From Exiguobacterium antarcticum DSM 14480 (lineage in GTDB: Bacteria > Bacillota > Bacilli > Exiguobacteriales > Exiguobacteriaceae): 64,000 bases of DNA. The notes under the pieces were generated by a model. That model did no database searches. It was not told the origin of the DNA and saw only the letters and a program-made list of their open reading frames with translations. The DNA is taken from positions 558,001 to 622,000 of the forward strand of contig NZ_JMKS01000005.1 in NCBI RefSeq assembly GCF_000685865.1. The letters run 5' to 3'. Positions 52,894 through 62,815 of this stretch are shown here, piece after piece. Every line of letters starts with the position of its first letter. Within the stretch, counting starts at the first letter, position 1. The translations under genes and the position numbers were made by a program.

Positions 52894-53472
52894 ATGAACT
52901 TACCCAATCAATTGACGGTCTTACGCGTCTTATTAATTCCCGTGTTCGTAGCTGTCTTAGCAATCAACCCAGACTGGGGACAGTGGGATGTATTAGGGGC
53001 GGAACTCCCTGTTGCTCACTTCGTCGCCGCGATGATTTTCTCAGTCGCCGCCATTACCGATTGGCTTGACGGGTATCTGGCACGAAAAAACAAATTGGTC
53101 ACAAACTTCGGCAAATTCATGGATCCTCTCGCCGACAAGATGCTTGTCGCAGCGGCACTGGTCTACCTCGTCGAGCTGGACTTCGTCGCCGCCTGGGTCG
53201 TCGTCATCATCTTATGCCGTGAATTTGCCGTGACAGGTCTACGTCTCGTCGCATCCGATGAAGGAATCGTGCTTGCTGCCGGAAACTCAGGTAAAGCAAA
53301 AACGTGGGTTCAGCTCACGTCGATCATCGCCTTTTTATTACACGACATCGGATTTGCTTTACTCAACATCCCGTTTGCGGAAATTACGATGTGGCTTGCG
53401 TTAGTCTTGACGATTTATTCAGGTCTTGAGTATTTTTCGAAAAACATCAAGTTAATTACGAAATCGATGTAA
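52894..53472 (+). CDS. pgsA: CDP-diacylglycerol-glycerol-3-phosphate 3-phosphatidyltransferase
   Basis: 192 residues, about four to six membrane helices. NLPNQLTVLRVLLIPVF is the usual start; the CDP-alcohol phosphatidyltransferase signature reads TDWLDGYLARKNKL and FGKFMDPLADK, complete. Makes phosphatidylglycerophosphate, the precursor of phosphatidylglycerol and cardiolipin. ATG 52894 follows AAGGAGGGA; a longer frame from 52834 runs through the hairpins. Order rodZ-pgsA-cinA-recA is conserved in Bacillales. Confidence 0.95.
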   Translation: MNLPNQLTVLRVLLIPVFVAVLAINPDWGQWDVLGAELPVAHFVAAMIFSVAAITDWLDGYLARKNKLVTNFGKFMDPLADKMLVAAALVYLVELDFVAAWVVVIILCREFAVTGLRLVASDEGIVLAAGNSGKAKTWVQLTSIIAFLLHDIGFALLNIPFAEITMWLALVLTIYSGLEYFSKNIKLITKSM

Positions 53473-53484
53473 GTTATCTCAAAC

Positions 53485-53517
53485 AAGGCTGTTCGCCAAA
53501 CCGAACAGTCTTTTCTT
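53485..53517 (+). terminator. pgsA terminator
   Basis: GGCTGTTCG pairs with CGAACAGTC around CCAAAC, followed by TTTTCTT. Confidence 0.8.
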
Positions 53518-53542
53518 ATAGTTAGGAAAGCGGGGAATCAGG

Positions 53543-54787
53543 ATGAAAGCAGAAATCATTGCCGTTGGAAGTGAGTTATTGTTAGGGGAAATTGCCAACA
53601 CGAACGCTCAGTATCTATCGGAGTGGCTGGCGACGTGTGGCATTGACGTGTATTACCATACGGTCGTCGGTGATAATCGGGAACGGATGACCGACGTCAT
53701 CAGACGAGCGCAGGGGCGGGTCGACCTTTTGGTGATCACCGGTGGACTCGGACCAACGGAAGACGATTTGACGAAAGAAGTCGTGGCGGAATTATTAGAA
53801 CGCTCGTTACAGATCGACCAACCGGCGTATGATCGAATCGAAGCGTTCTTGAAAACACGGGGACGAACGATGACGAACAACGAGAAAAAACAAGCGCTTA
53901 TCATCGAAGGGGCCGATGTGTTGACGAACAATGCGGGACTTGCACCCGGTATGTCCGTTCATACGTCGGACCATCAGTACATCTTGTTACCGGGTGTACC
54001 AAGGGAAATGAAACGGATCATCGCAGATCATTTCGATCATTTGTTAGGTAAAGAAACCATCAAATCAAGAACACTCCGTTTTTTTGGAATCGGAGAATCT
54101 GCCTTAAATGACCGGTTGGCGGATTTGATTCGGACGGCGCGTAATCCGTCCGTTGCGCCCTATGCGGAACTGGCGGAAGTCCGTTTACGTTTGACGGCGA
54201 AGGCACTTGACGAACAAACAGCCCTCGAGATGCTTGATCGACTCGAACGTCAAATACGTGATGAAGTCGGTACTTATTTTTATGGATATGGTGAGACAAG
54301 TTTACCGGAAGTCGTGCTTGATGACTGCCGGAAAGCCGGTTTGACCTTGTCCGCAGCGGAGTCCTTGACAGGTGGTGCTTTTGCGAGCGGGTTGACCGAC
54401 ATCAAGGGGGCGAGTGACGTCTTCCGCGGGAGTGCCGTCGTCTACTCAGACGTCGCAAAAGTCAACGTCTTAGGAGTCGCACAAACGTTACTCGATCAAC
54501 AAACGGCAGTCAGCCGGGAGGTCGCCATTGCGATGGCGGAAGGAGCGCGAGCACTCTATCAGACGGATCTTGCGATTGCCTTGACAGGGGAAGCTGGACC
54601 AACGAGCAATAGTGGTCAAACCGTTGGCACGGTCTATTGTGCCTTGGCGCAAGCGAGTGGGACGGAAGTGCTTGAACTGACATATCCGGCCTTCGACCGT
54701 GGTATGATTAGGTTGCGATCGGTTAAGGATGCGTACTTCATGCTGATTAAAAATATCAACCACTCAGACAAACGTATTCAAAAATGA
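53543..54787 (+). CDS. cinA: CinA family protein (nicotinamide-nucleotide amidase)
   Basis: 414 residues, two domains. The N-terminal MoCF/COG1058 part has [19 protein letters not shown] and [22 protein letters not shown]; the C-terminal CinA domain (about 255-414) has [22 protein letters not shown] and [10 protein letters not shown], with SVKDAYFML at the end. Hydrolyses ADP-ribose and NMN in related proteins; in streptococci linked to competence through RecA. Here it is 101 bp before recA, which has its own SOS-type promoter. Confidence 0.93.
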   Translation: MKAEIIAVGSELLLGEIANTNAQYLSEWLATCGIDVYYHTVVGDNRERMTDVIRRAQGRVDLLVITGGLGPTEDDLTKEVVAELLERSLQIDQPAYDRIEAFLKTRGRTMTNNEKKQALIIEGADVLTNNAGLAPGMSVHTSDHQYILLPGVPREMKRIIADHFDHLLGKETIKSRTLRFFGIGESALNDRLADLIRTARNPSVAPYAELAEVRLRLTAKALDEQTALEMLDRLERQIRDEVGTYFYGYGETSLPEVVLDDCRKAGLTLSAAESLTGGAFASGLTDIKGASDVFRGSAVVYSDVAKVNVLGVAQTLLDQQTAVSREVAIAMAEGARALYQTDLAIALTGEAGPTSNSGQTVGTVYCALAQASGTEVLELTYPAFDRGMIRLRSVKDAYFMLIKNINHSDKRIQK

Positions 54788-54802
54788 ATTTTTTCAAGTA
54801 TA

Positions 54803-54816
54803 CGAATAAATGTTCG
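54803..54816 (+). promoter_or_regulatory. LexA/SOS box upstream of recA
   Basis: CGAATAAATGTTCG fits the Gram-positive LexA site CGAACnnnnGTTCG with one mismatch. It lies nine bases upstream of the -35 box. Confidence 0.75.
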
Positions 54817-54824
54817 TGAAATGC

Positions 54825-54854
54825 TTGTTATTCGGTCTCAAAAGAAGTACAATA
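54825..54854 (+). promoter_or_regulatory. recA promoter
   Basis: TTGTTA (54825-54830), an 18-base spacer and TACAAT (54849-54854), 34 bases before the GTG start. Confidence 0.65.
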
Positions 54855-54888
54855 ATCTCAGTAAGATAAATAAAAGGAGGCCTGCTAC

Positions 54889-55932
54889 GTGAGTGATCGT
54901 AAAGCAGCACTTGAGATGGCGTTACGTCAGATTGAGAAACAATTTGGTAAAGGTTCAATCATGAGACTTGGTGAGAATGCAGATCAGAGAGTATCCGTTA
55001 TCTCGTCTGGATCAATCACATTAGATATCGCACTTGGTGCAGGTGGATACCCACGTGGACGGGTAATTGAAGTCTATGGTCCAGAGTCTTCTGGTAAAAC
55101 GACTGTAGCGCTTCACGCGATTGCAGAAGTACAAAAACAAGGTGGTCAGGCCGCCTTCATCGATGCCGAGCATGCACTCGATCCAGCATATGCAAGTAAA
55201 CTTGGTGTCAATATTGACGAGTTATTATTATCACAACCAGATACAGGAGAACAGGCACTTGAAATCGCTGAAGCGCTTGTCCGTTCAGGTGCTGTTGATA
55301 TCTTAGTCGTCGACTCCGTTGCTGCACTTGTACCAAAAGCTGAGATTGAAGGCGAAATGGGTGACTCACATATGGGGCTACAAGCTCGTTTAATGAGTCA
55401 AGCTTTACGTAAACTTTCTGGTGCGACAAATAAATCCAAAACGATCGTCATCTTCATCAACCAGATTCGTGAAAAAATTGGTGTCATGTTCGGTAACCCG
55501 GAAACGACTCCAGGTGGACGTGCCTTGAAATTCTACTCGTCTGTTCGTCTAGAAGTTCGTCGTGCGGAAGCTCTTAAAAACGGAACAGACATCGTCGGAA
55601 ACCGGACGAAACTGAAAGTCGTTAAAAATAAGATTGCACCACCATTCAAACAAGCCGAAGTCGATATCATGTATGGTCAAGGTATCTCGAAATTCGGTGA
55701 GTTGATTGATCTTGGGACGGATCTTGATATCGTTCAAAAAAGCGGAGCCTGGTATTCATACAATTCGGAACGTCTCGGTCAAGGACGTGAGAATGCGAAA
55801 CAATATATGATCGAACATCCGGAAGTCGCGGATGAAGTTGAACGGTTGATTCGTGAGCATCACGGTTTGGTTGATCGGAAAGATCCAGTCGATTTCGAAG
55901 AAGGTCAAGCGGAAGATATGTTCGCGGAATAA
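54889..55932 (+). CDS. recA: Recombinase RecA
   Basis: 347 residues from GTG 54889 after AAAGGAGGCC. Walker [10 protein letters not shown] is near 66-74, Walker [12 protein letters not shown] near 139, loop L1 and L2 regions as [19 protein letters not shown] and [20 protein letters not shown]. Acidic C-terminal tail. Central strand-exchange protein and activator of LexA cleavage. Codon use is noticeably more A/T-ending than in neighbours, as for a highly expressed core gene. SOS box upstream. Confidence 0.98.
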   Translation: MSDRKAALEMALRQIEKQFGKGSIMRLGENADQRVSVISSGSITLDIALGAGGYPRGRVIEVYGPESSGKTTVALHAIAEVQKQGGQAAFIDAEHALDPAYASKLGVNIDELLLSQPDTGEQALEIAEALVRSGAVDILVVDSVAALVPKAEIEGEMGDSHMGLQARLMSQALRKLSGATNKSKTIVIFINQIREKIGVMFGNPETTPGGRALKFYSSVRLEVRRAEALKNGTDIVGNRTKLKVVKNKIAPPFKQAEVDIMYGQGISKFGELIDLGTDLDIVQKSGAWYSYNSERLGQGRENAKQYMIEHPEVADEVERLIREHHGLVDRKDPVDFEEGQAEDMFAE

Positions 55933-55935
55933 GTT

Positions 55936-55974
55936 GAAAAAGAGTGGAATCGATTCAGATTCTGCTCTTTTTTA
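55936..55974 (+). terminator. recA terminator
   Basis: AAAAGAG-GAATC pairs with GATTC-CTCTTTT, followed by TTTTTT. Confidence 0.88.
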
Positions 55975-56016
55975 ATGGAAAAGAGGAAAAGATAGGAATT
56001 CTTTCCCGCCCGTTCG

Positions 56017-56046
56017 TTGACAATGAACGAGTGCTATCCTTACAAT
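56017..56046 (+). promoter_or_regulatory. rny promoter
   Basis: A consensus TTGACA (56017-56022), an 18-base spacer and TACAAT (56041-56046), 80 bases before the rny start. An inverted repeat CGTTC...GAACG (56011-56029) overlaps the -35. Confidence 0.75.
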
Positions 56047-56125
56047 ATAGATGTACGTTTTTTAGACAGCTTCGATGAATAACCGAAATGAACTAAGAAA
56101 CACCTTGCAAAGGGGAGGTGAACCC

Positions 56126-57688
56126 ATGGATACAACAACTTGGATTGTCATACTTCTCCTCACATTACTGATCGCATTCATCGTAGGCTACTTCTTGCGG
56201 AAATCGATTGCAGAAGCGAAGATTCAAGGTGCGGAAACAGAGGCGACGAAAATCGTGGAACGTGCACAAGTATCAGCGGAAGCAACGAAAAAAGAAGCAT
56301 TACTCGAAGCGAAAGATGAAGCTTTCAAACTTCGGACAGAAGTGGAAAAAGAACTTCGTGAACGTCGTCAAGAGCTAACGAAACAAGAAGGACGATTGCT
56401 CCAGAAAGAAGAGACACTCGATCGCCGTGTTGATTCCATCGACCGTAAGGAAGAGCAGATCAATACACGTGATGCAGAGATCACGAAACGGAAGCATCAA
56501 GCTGAAGAGTTAGAACGAAAAGTAGAGGACCTGTATGAACAGGGACGCCAAGAGCTCGTACGTGTTGCGAATCTTTCGCAGGACGATGCTAGAGCTATCA
56601 TCATGGATGAGACAAAACAAGCTGCCATGCACGACGCAGCAATTCTTCAAAAAGAAATCGAACAAAAAGCAAAAGAAGAAGCAGACAAAAAAGCACGAAA
56701 CATTCTTTCACTTGCGATTCAACGGTTCGCCGCTGAACATATCGCAGAGACGACGGTTTCCGTCGTCAACTTACCGAATGACGAGATGAAGGGCCGGATC
56801 ATCGGTCGTGAAGGGCGAAACATTCGGACGCTTGAAACATTGACGGGTATCGATTTAATCATCGATGATACACCAGAAGCCGTCATTTTATCCGGATTCG
56901 ATCCGATTCGCCGTGAAGTGGCGAAGATGGCACTTGAAAAGCTTGTTCAAGACGGTCGGATTCACCCGGCTCGGATTGAAGAGATGGTCGACAAGTCACG
57001 CCGGGAAGTCGATGAACGAATCCGTGAAATCGGTGAAGAAGCGACGTATGACGTTGGCATTCACGGGATTCATCCGGATCTCGTTAAAATCCTCGGTCGC
57101 TTGAAGTACCGGACGAGTTATGGGCAGAACGTTCTTTTCCACTCACTTGAGGTGGCTCACCTTGCCGGCATGATGGCAGCTGAGCTTGGAGAAGATGTGA
57201 CGCTTGCGAAACGGGCAGGTCTCCTGCACGATATCGGAAAAGCCGTTGACCATGAGGTCGAAGGAAGTCACGTGGAGATCGGGGTTGAACTTGGTACGAA
57301 GTACAAAGAACATCCGACCGTCATCAACGCGATTGCTTCTCACCACGGGGACACGGAAGCGACATCTGTCATTTCTGTTCTGGTCGCAGCAGCCGATGCT
57401 TTATCTGCAGCACGCCCAGGAGCACGTCAAGAAACACTCGAAAGTTATATCCGACGTCTTGAACGTCTGGAAGAAATCTCAGAATCATTTGACGGTGTCG
57501 AGAAGTCCTTCGCGATCCAAGCAGGTCGTGAAGTACGAATCATCGTTCGTCCTGATGTCGTCGACGATGTTCTTGCGCATAAAATGGCAAGTGATATCCG
57601 GAAAAAAATCGAAGAAGAACTCGATTATCCGGGTCATATCAAAGTCACGGTCATTCGGGAAACACGGGCAGTCGAATACGCAAAATAA
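56126..57688 (+). CDS. rny: Ribonuclease Y
   Basis: 520 residues from ATG 56126 after GGGAGGTGAACCC; a longer frame from 56075 has no ribosome site and the chosen length equals that of B. subtilis RNase Y. One N-terminal membrane helix (about 5-25), a long coiled coil (30-200), a KH domain ([19 protein letters not shown]) and an HD nuclease domain with [10 protein letters not shown] and [12 protein letters not shown]. Endonuclease that starts decay of many mRNAs and controls operon processing. pbpX, found before rny in B. subtilis, is absent. Confidence 0.97.
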   Translation: MDTTTWIVILLLTLLIAFIVGYFLRKSIAEAKIQGAETEATKIVERAQVSAEATKKEALLEAKDEAFKLRTEVEKELRERRQELTKQEGRLLQKEETLDRRVDSIDRKEEQINTRDAEITKRKHQAEELERKVEDLYEQGRQELVRVANLSQDDARAIIMDETKQAAMHDAAILQKEIEQKAKEEADKKARNILSLAIQRFAAEHIAETTVSVVNLPNDEMKGRIIGREGRNIRTLETLTGIDLIIDDTPEAVILSGFDPIRREVAKMALEKLVQDGRIHPARIEEMVDKSRREVDERIREIGEEATYDVGIHGIHPDLVKILGRLKYRTSYGQNVLFHSLEVAHLAGMMAAELGEDVTLAKRAGLLHDIGKAVDHEVEGSHVEIGVELGTKYKEHPTVINAIASHHGDTEATSVISVLVAAADALSAARPGARQETLESYIRRLERLEEISESFDGVEKSFAIQAGREVRIIVRPDVVDDVLAHKMASDIRKKIEEELDYPGHIKVTVIRETRAVEYAK

Positions 57689-57692
57689 GCAG

Positions 57693-57718
57693 AGTGGCGG
57701 GCGACCGCCACTTTTTTT
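57693..57718 (+). terminator. rny terminator
   Basis: AGTGGCGG pairs with CCGCCACT around GCGA, followed by six T. Confidence 0.88.
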
Positions 57719-57738
57719 AATGATTGGAGGAAATTTTT

Positions 57739-58533
57739 TTGAAAATCTTATTTATTGGTGACGTTGTCGGGGCACCGGGTCGGCATATCCTGCAACAGTT
57801 CACAGCACGAATCAAATCGAGGTACAACCCGACGGTCATGCTGGTGAATGGAGAAAACGCGGCACATGGTCGTGGGATCACAAAGGCAATTTATCATCAG
57901 TTGCTCGAGCTTGGTTTCCATGGCGTGACGATGGGCAATCATACGTTTGACAATCGAGATATCTTTGATTGGATTGATGATGCGGACCGGATCGTCCGTC
58001 CGGCGAACTATCCGGAAGGTACACCGGGACGCGGCATGATGGTCTTAAAAGTCGGCAACAAAAAGATTGCTGTCATCAACGTCCAGGGAACAGTCTTCTT
58101 GCCAGCACTCGGTGATCCATTCCGGACCGTCGATCAGTTGATTGCGGAAGTCGAAGGGGAAGTCGATGCGATTTTCGTTGACGTCCATGCAGAAGCAACA
58201 AGTGAAAAAATCGCGATGGGCTATCATTTAGCAGGGCGTGTCCAAGCAGTCGTCGGAACACATACCCACGTCCAGACAGCGGATGAACGGATTTTGGAAG
58301 GCGGAACGGCTTACATCACGGATGTTGGCATGACGGGTCCTCTTGATGGTGTGCTCGGTATGCGAAAAGAAGATGTTTTACGGAAATTTAAAACACAGCT
58401 CCCAACCCGGTTTGAAGTTGCGGAAGGACGGGAACAGTTAAATGGAGTCTTGATTCATATTGATGATGTATCGAAAAAAGCAACGAAGATTGAACGGATT
58501 CATTTGACGGATCAATCGATTTTCTTTGATTAA
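57739..58533 (+). CDS. ymdB: YmdB-type metallophosphoesterase
   Basis: 264 residues from TTG 57739, eight bases after GGAGG. Metallophosphoesterase ligands: FIGDVVGAPGR, VNGENAAHGRG, GNHTFDNRDI, DVHAEATSEKIAMGYHL, VVGTHTHVQTAD. Known in B. subtilis as a cyclic nucleotide phosphodiesterase needed for biofilm and motility switching. Pairs with rny in many Firmicutes. Separated from rny by a terminator, so it depends on readthrough or an unseen promoter. Confidence 0.95.
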   Translation: MKILFIGDVVGAPGRHILQQFTARIKSRYNPTVMLVNGENAAHGRGITKAIYHQLLELGFHGVTMGNHTFDNRDIFDWIDDADRIVRPANYPEGTPGRGMMVLKVGNKKIAVINVQGTVFLPALGDPFRTVDQLIAEVEGEVDAIFVDVHAEATSEKIAMGYHLAGRVQAVVGTHTHVQTADERILEGGTAYITDVGMTGPLDGVLGMRKEDVLRKFKTQLPTRFEVAEGREQLNGVLIHIDDVSKKATKIERIHLTDQSIFFD

Positions 58534-58562
58534 GTGTTGATTTTTGATTGGGAGGTACATGC

Positions 58563-58823
58563 ATGGACGTCCTGAAAGTATCAGCTAAATCGAATCCGAA
58601 CGCGGTCGCAGGAGCGCTCGCAGGTGTACTTCGAGAGAAAGGTTCTGTCGAAATTCAGGCAATCGGTGCAGGTGCACTCAATCAATCCGTCAAAGCGGTT
58701 GCGATCGCGAGAGGATTTGTCGCACCGGCAGGGATGGATCTGATCTGTATTCCGGCATTTACCGACATCATGATTGATGGTGAGGAACGGACGGCAATCA
58801 AACTAATCATTGAACCACGATGA
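58563..58823 (+). CDS. spoVS: Stage V sporulation protein S family regulator
   Basis: 86 residues, the exact family length, from ATG 58563 after GGGAGGTAC. VSAKSNPNAVAGALAGVLRE and IGAGALNQSVKAVAIARGFV are near-invariant SpoVS blocks. An Alba-like nucleic-acid-binding fold is known. SpoVS occurs in non-sporulating bacteria too, where its role is unclear. Conserved downstream neighbour of ymdB. Confidence 0.95.
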   Translation: MDVLKVSAKSNPNAVAGALAGVLREKGSVEIQAIGAGALNQSVKAVAIARGFVAPAGMDLICIPAFTDIMIDGEERTAIKLIIEPR

Positions 58824-58855
58824 TGCATCATTGGACATAGGTCCTACGTTAAGCT

Positions 58856-58890
58856 AGACCATTTACTCGCTGGAGTAGATGGTCTTATTT
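58856..58890 (+). terminator. spoVS terminator
   Basis: AGACCAT-TACTC pairs with GAGTA-ATGGTCT around GCTG, followed by a short T-rich stretch. The remaining 133 bp before korA show nothing else certain. Confidence 0.75.
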
Positions 58891-59023
58891 GTGTACTATC
58901 CAGGATATTTTCAATCGATTCGTTTGAGGAGGATTGTACAACTATCCGGAAATCGGTATCATGAGGGAGGACAGTGAAGCAGACAGCTTCAATCATTTCA
59001 GGGGATAGAAGGAGCGAACGTCG

Positions 59024-60775
59024 ATGTACAATCAATTGTCATGGAAAGTAGGCGGTCAGCAGGGGGAAGGGATCGAATCAACAGGTGAGATCTTTGCCAT
59101 TGCCCTGAACCGCTTAGGTTATTACTTATATGGATACCGCCATTTTTCTTCACGGATCAAAGGGGGTCACACGAACAATAAGATTCGTGTCGCAACACAC
59201 GAAGTCCGGACCGTTGCCGACGATCTGGATATTTTAGTCGCCTTTGACCAAGAAACGATCGACGTCAATTTCCATGAATTGCGTCAAGGGGCGATCATCA
59301 TCGCCGATGCGAAATTTAATCCGACCAATCCCGATCAGACGCGGGCCGTGCTCTATCCGATTCCCTTTACGGAAATTGCGGCAGGACTTGGGACGTCACT
59401 GATGAAGAACATGGTCGCAATCGGAGCATCGAGTGCGATTCTCGGCATCGATCCGGAACGTTTCCAAGCGGTCGTCGAACAGATTTTTGGTCGGAAAGGA
59501 CCCGAGATGGTCGAAAAGAACTTATCCGCGATCCGAGAAGGCGCAGCTGCGTTTGAAGCGATGGCAGCGACGTCCGAACGCTTTATTTTAGATCCGGCCG
59601 ATGGACAGCAACGGATGTTCATGATTGGCAACGATGCGATTGCGCTTGGTGCGGTTGCAGGCGGGGCTCGTCTGATGGCAGCGTATCCGATTACCCCATC
59701 GTCTGAAATCATGGAGTACTTAATCAAAAAATTACCACAATTCGGCGGGACCGTCGTTCAGACGGAAGACGAACTCGCAGCTGTCACGATGGCGATCGGG
59801 GCCAACTATGCCGGCGTCCGTGCCTTGACGGCGTCGGCTGGACCAGGACTGTCCTTGATGGCAGAAGCAATCGGATTGTCCGGGATGACGGAGACACCAC
59901 TCGTCATCATCGACACACAACGCGGAGGACCATCGACAGGACTACCGACGAAACAGGAACAATCGGATTTGATGGCGATGATTTATAGTACGCACGGGGA
60001 GATTCCGAAAGTCGTCCTGGCGCCGTCGACGGTCGAGGAGGCATTTTATGATGCGGCGGAAGCCTTCAACATCGCGGAAGAGTATCAATGCCCGGTCATT
60101 CTCTTGACGGACTTGATGTTGTCGCTCGGTAAACAATCCGTCGAACCGCTTGATGTCAATCGGGTCGAAATCCGGCGCGGGAAGTTGATTTCAGGCGAGC
60201 TGCCGGAACTTGAAGGCAAAGCCTATTTCAAACGGTATGAAGTGACGGAAGACGGAATCAGTCCGCGCGTCGTACCGGGAACGAAACACGGGATTCATCA
60301 CGTGACCGGTGTCGAACATAACGAAGAAGGTCGTCCGTCGGAAGCGACGAAAAACCGAGTCGATCAGATGACGAAACGTCTTCGGAAGTTGAATCAGTTC
60401 CGCCTGAAGGATGCGGTACTCGTGACCGAGCAACATGCGAAGCCGGATATCCTGTTCGTCGGCTTCAACTCGACACGTGGAACGATCGAGGAAGTGATGC
60501 CGCGTCTGGAAGAACAAGGTGTTCATGTCGATCATCTGCATATCCGTCAGATGCATCCGTTCCCAAGTGAACTGGTCCGTCCGCATCTTGAACGGGCCAA
60601 ACAAGTCGTCGTCGTCGAATATAATGCGACGGGACAACTCGCGAAATTAATCCAGATGAACTGTGGGTTTGCAGAAAAGATCGAACATATTTTAAAATTC
60701 AACGGCGATCCGTTCTATCCGGCAGAAGTGGTCGAACAAGTCGTCGCAGGAGGGATTTTCCATGGCAACATTTAA
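59024..60775 (+). CDS. korA: 2-oxoacid:ferredoxin oxidoreductase, alpha subunit (gamma-alpha fusion)
   Basis: 583 residues. The first 180 form the gamma domain (KVGGQQGEGIESTGEIFAIA, HTNNKIRV). The pyrimidine-binding alpha domain begins about 200 (AYPITPSSEIMEYL, ALTASAGPGLSLMAEAIGL, PSTGLPTKQEQSDL), with the transketolase C-terminal domain (VVVEYNATGQLAKLI). Oxidative decarboxylation of 2-oxoglutarate or another 2-oxoacid to acyl-CoA with reduction of ferredoxin. Overlaps korB by 14 bases. GAAGGAGCG precedes the start. Confidence 0.93.
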   Translation: MYNQLSWKVGGQQGEGIESTGEIFAIALNRLGYYLYGYRHFSSRIKGGHTNNKIRVATHEVRTVADDLDILVAFDQETIDVNFHELRQGAIIIADAKFNPTNPDQTRAVLYPIPFTEIAAGLGTSLMKNMVAIGASSAILGIDPERFQAVVEQIFGRKGPEMVEKNLSAIREGAAAFEAMAATSERFILDPADGQQRMFMIGNDAIALGAVAGGARLMAAYPITPSSEIMEYLIKKLPQFGGTVVQTEDELAAVTMAIGANYAGVRALTASAGPGLSLMAEAIGLSGMTETPLVIIDTQRGGPSTGLPTKQEQSDLMAMIYSTHGEIPKVVLAPSTVEEAFYDAAEAFNIAEEYQCPVILLTDLMLSLGKQSVEPLDVNRVEIRRGKLISGELPELEGKAYFKRYEVTEDGISPRVVPGTKHGIHHVTGVEHNEEGRPSEATKNRVDQMTKRLRKLNQFRLKDAVLVTEQHAKPDILFVGFNSTRGTIEEVMPRLEEQGVHVDHLHIRQMHPFPSELVRPHLERAKQVVVVEYNATGQLAKLIQMNCGFAEKIEHILKFNGDPFYPAEVVEQVVAGGIFHGNI

Positions 60776-61628
60776 AGACTTCAGAAACGATGTCAAACCA
60801 AACTGGTGTCCCGGTTGTGGCGACTTTTCAATTCAGGCGGCGATTCAGCGGGCTGTCGCGAACGTCGGGCTCGAACCGGAGGAACTGGCCTTGATTTCCG
60901 GAATCGGCTGTTCTGGACGGATTTCCGGCTACATCAACACATATGGTTTTCATGGTGTTCACGGTCGGTCGTTACCAATCGCCCAAGGAGTCAAGATGGC
61001 CAACCGTGAATTGACGGTGATTGCTTCCGGTGGAGATGGAGATGGTTTTGCGATCGGGATGGGACATACGATCCATGCCTTTAAACGAAATGTCGATATG
61101 ACGTATATCGTGATGGACAACCAAATCTACGGTTTGACGAAGGGGCAGACGTCACCAACGTCTGCACTGGGATTCAAGACGAAATCGACACCAAAAGGAT
61201 CGATTGAAAAAAGTGTCTCACCGGTCGAGCTTGCTTTGACGGCAGGCGCGACGTTTGTCGCCCAAAGTTTTTCAAATGACTTAAAAGGGCTGACGAGCTT
61301 GATCGAACAGGCGACGCAACATAAAGGATTTGCTTTCATCAACGTGTTTAGTCCGTGTGTCACGTTTAATAAAGTCAATACGTACGACTGGTTCAAACAG
61401 AATTTGACGAAACTGGATGATCTTGAAAACTATGACGCAACTGATCTCGATCTCGCGAAACGGGTTGTCCATGAGCACAATGGTCTTGTCATGGGACTGA
61501 TTTACCAGGATGATTCACGTCCAGATTATCAGTCGCAAATCGATGGATACGCGGATCAGGGGCTGACATTTGCCGATCTTGACATGAATGAAGAAACATT
61601 TGGTAAACTTGCCGCCGAATTCATGTAA
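60762..61628 (+). CDS. korB: 2-oxoacid:ferredoxin oxidoreductase, beta subunit
   Basis: 288 residues. The iron-sulfur and TPP parts are visible: NWCPGCGDFS with CxxC near 18-21, ISGIGCSGRISGYINTYGFH, and the TPP motif GGDGDGFAIGMGHTIHAFKR followed by MDNQIYGLTKGQTSPTS. Specificity (2-oxoglutarate or pyruvate) cannot be fixed from sequence alone; KorB is the closest type. Forms the enzyme with KorA. Confidence 0.93.
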   Translation: MATFKDFRNDVKPNWCPGCGDFSIQAAIQRAVANVGLEPEELALISGIGCSGRISGYINTYGFHGVHGRSLPIAQGVKMANRELTVIASGGDGDGFAIGMGHTIHAFKRNVDMTYIVMDNQIYGLTKGQTSPTSALGFKTKSTPKGSIEKSVSPVELALTAGATFVAQSFSNDLKGLTSLIEQATQHKGFAFINVFSPCVTFNKVNTYDWFKQNLTKLDDLENYDATDLDLAKRVVHEHNGLVMGLIYQDDSRPDYQSQIDGYADQGLTFADLDMNEETFGKLAAEFM

Positions 61629-61723
61629 ACTAGAGTGGAATGATTGTTTGGTTATTTGGGGATGCTCAATACTTGGTCATTACCGATCAGAGAAACAGGT
61701 AAGGCCTACGAAGGAGTCGGGGA

Positions 61724-62815
61724 ATGATGACAAAATTAGTGACAGCTGTAGAGGATACGACGAAGGTGAAAACGATGCGGGCGCTTGTGAAGGAAGAACG
61801 TGGGTTTGGCGCCGTCTTAAAAGAAGTCGCCGTCCCAACACCGAACCGGGGCGAAGTGTTGATCCGGGTCGAAGCGACATCAATCTGCGGGACGGATGTC
61901 CACATCTACGAATGGGATGCTTGGGCGGCGTCACGCGTCAATCCGCCCTATGTCTTCGGACATGAGTTTTCAGGCGAAGTCGTGGAGCTGGGGGAAGGGA
62001 CAAAACGTCTGAAACTCGGTGACCGGGTCTCGGCTGAGACGCATATCGTCTGTCATCAATGTAAACAATGTTTACGCGGGCAATACCATATTTGTAAAAA
62101 CACAAAAATTATCGGCGTCGATACGCAAGGCTGTTTCGCCGAGTACGTCGTCATGCCGGAAGAAAACCTCTGGGTCAATCCGGAAGATATGCCAGCCGGC
62201 ATCGCGTCGATTCAAGAGCCGATGGGCAATGCCGTCCATACGGTGCTCGCCAGTGACGTCAGTGCCAAGACGGTGGCAATCGTTGGTTGCGGTCCAATCG
62301 GGTTGATGGCAGTATCCGTCGCAAAAGCGGCAGGGGCGGCAGAAGTCGTGGCGATTGATGTCAATCCATACCGACTCGAACTTGCGAAGACGATGGGGGC
62401 AGATGTCGTCATCGACTCACGTCATGAAGATGTTCTTGAACGCGTCCGGATGATGACCGACGGCGACGGCATTGATGTCGTCTGCGAAATGAGCGGTCAT
62501 CCGGTCGCCATCGGTCAAGCATTCGAGATGGTGACGGCAGGCGGAGATGTCAATATCTTGAGTCTGCCGGTCAAACCGGTCGAAATCGATTTGACGAACC
62601 ATGTCGTTTTCAAAGGAGTCCGCGTTCAGGGGATTACCGGACGGAAGATGTATGAGACATGGAGTCAGGTGTCTGCCTTCTTGTCGAGCGGAAAAGTCGA
62701 TGTGAAGCCGTTGATCACTCATACGTTACCACTCGAACGGTTTGAAGAAGGATTCGAATTGATGCGACAAGGGAAATGTGGAAAGGTCGTACTACAACCA
62801 AGGGGGACGAATTGA
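61724..62815 (+). CDS. tdh: L-threonine 3-dehydrogenase
   Basis: 363 residues, zinc-dependent MDR enzyme. Catalytic zinc ligands are in SICGTDVHIYEWD and FGHEFSGEVVELGEG; structural-zinc cysteines in CHQCKQCLRGQYHICKN; nucleotide fold VGCGPIGLMAVSVAKAAG. VFKGVRVQGITGRKMYETW is the Tdh hallmark. Oxidises threonine to 2-amino-3-oxobutyrate for Kbl. ATG 61724 has AAGGAG at seven bases; an internal ATG at 61775 after GAAGGTG gives the more usual 346 residues. Confidence 0.94.
   Translation: MMTKLVTAVEDTTKVKTMRALVKEERGFGAVLKEVAVPTPNRGEVLIRVEATSICGTDVHIYEWDAWAASRVNPPYVFGHEFSGEVVELGEGTKRLKLGDRVSAETHIVCHQCKQCLRGQYHICKNTKIIGVDTQGCFAEYVVMPEENLWVNPEDMPAGIASIQEPMGNAVHTVLASDVSAKTVAIVGCGPIGLMAVSVAKAAGAAEVVAIDVNPYRLELAKTMGADVVIDSRHEDVLERVRMMTDGDGIDVVCEMSGHPVAIGQAFEMVTAGGDVNILSLPVKPVEIDLTNHVVFKGVRVQGITGRKMYETWSQVSAFLSSGKVDVKPLITHTLPLERFEEGFELMRQGKCGKVVLQPRGTN

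Noticed and set aside
57204-57761. 185-residue frame overlapping the 3' end of rny
   Set aside because: Out-of-frame shadow of the HD domain of RNase Y; serine/lysine-rich, no family features.
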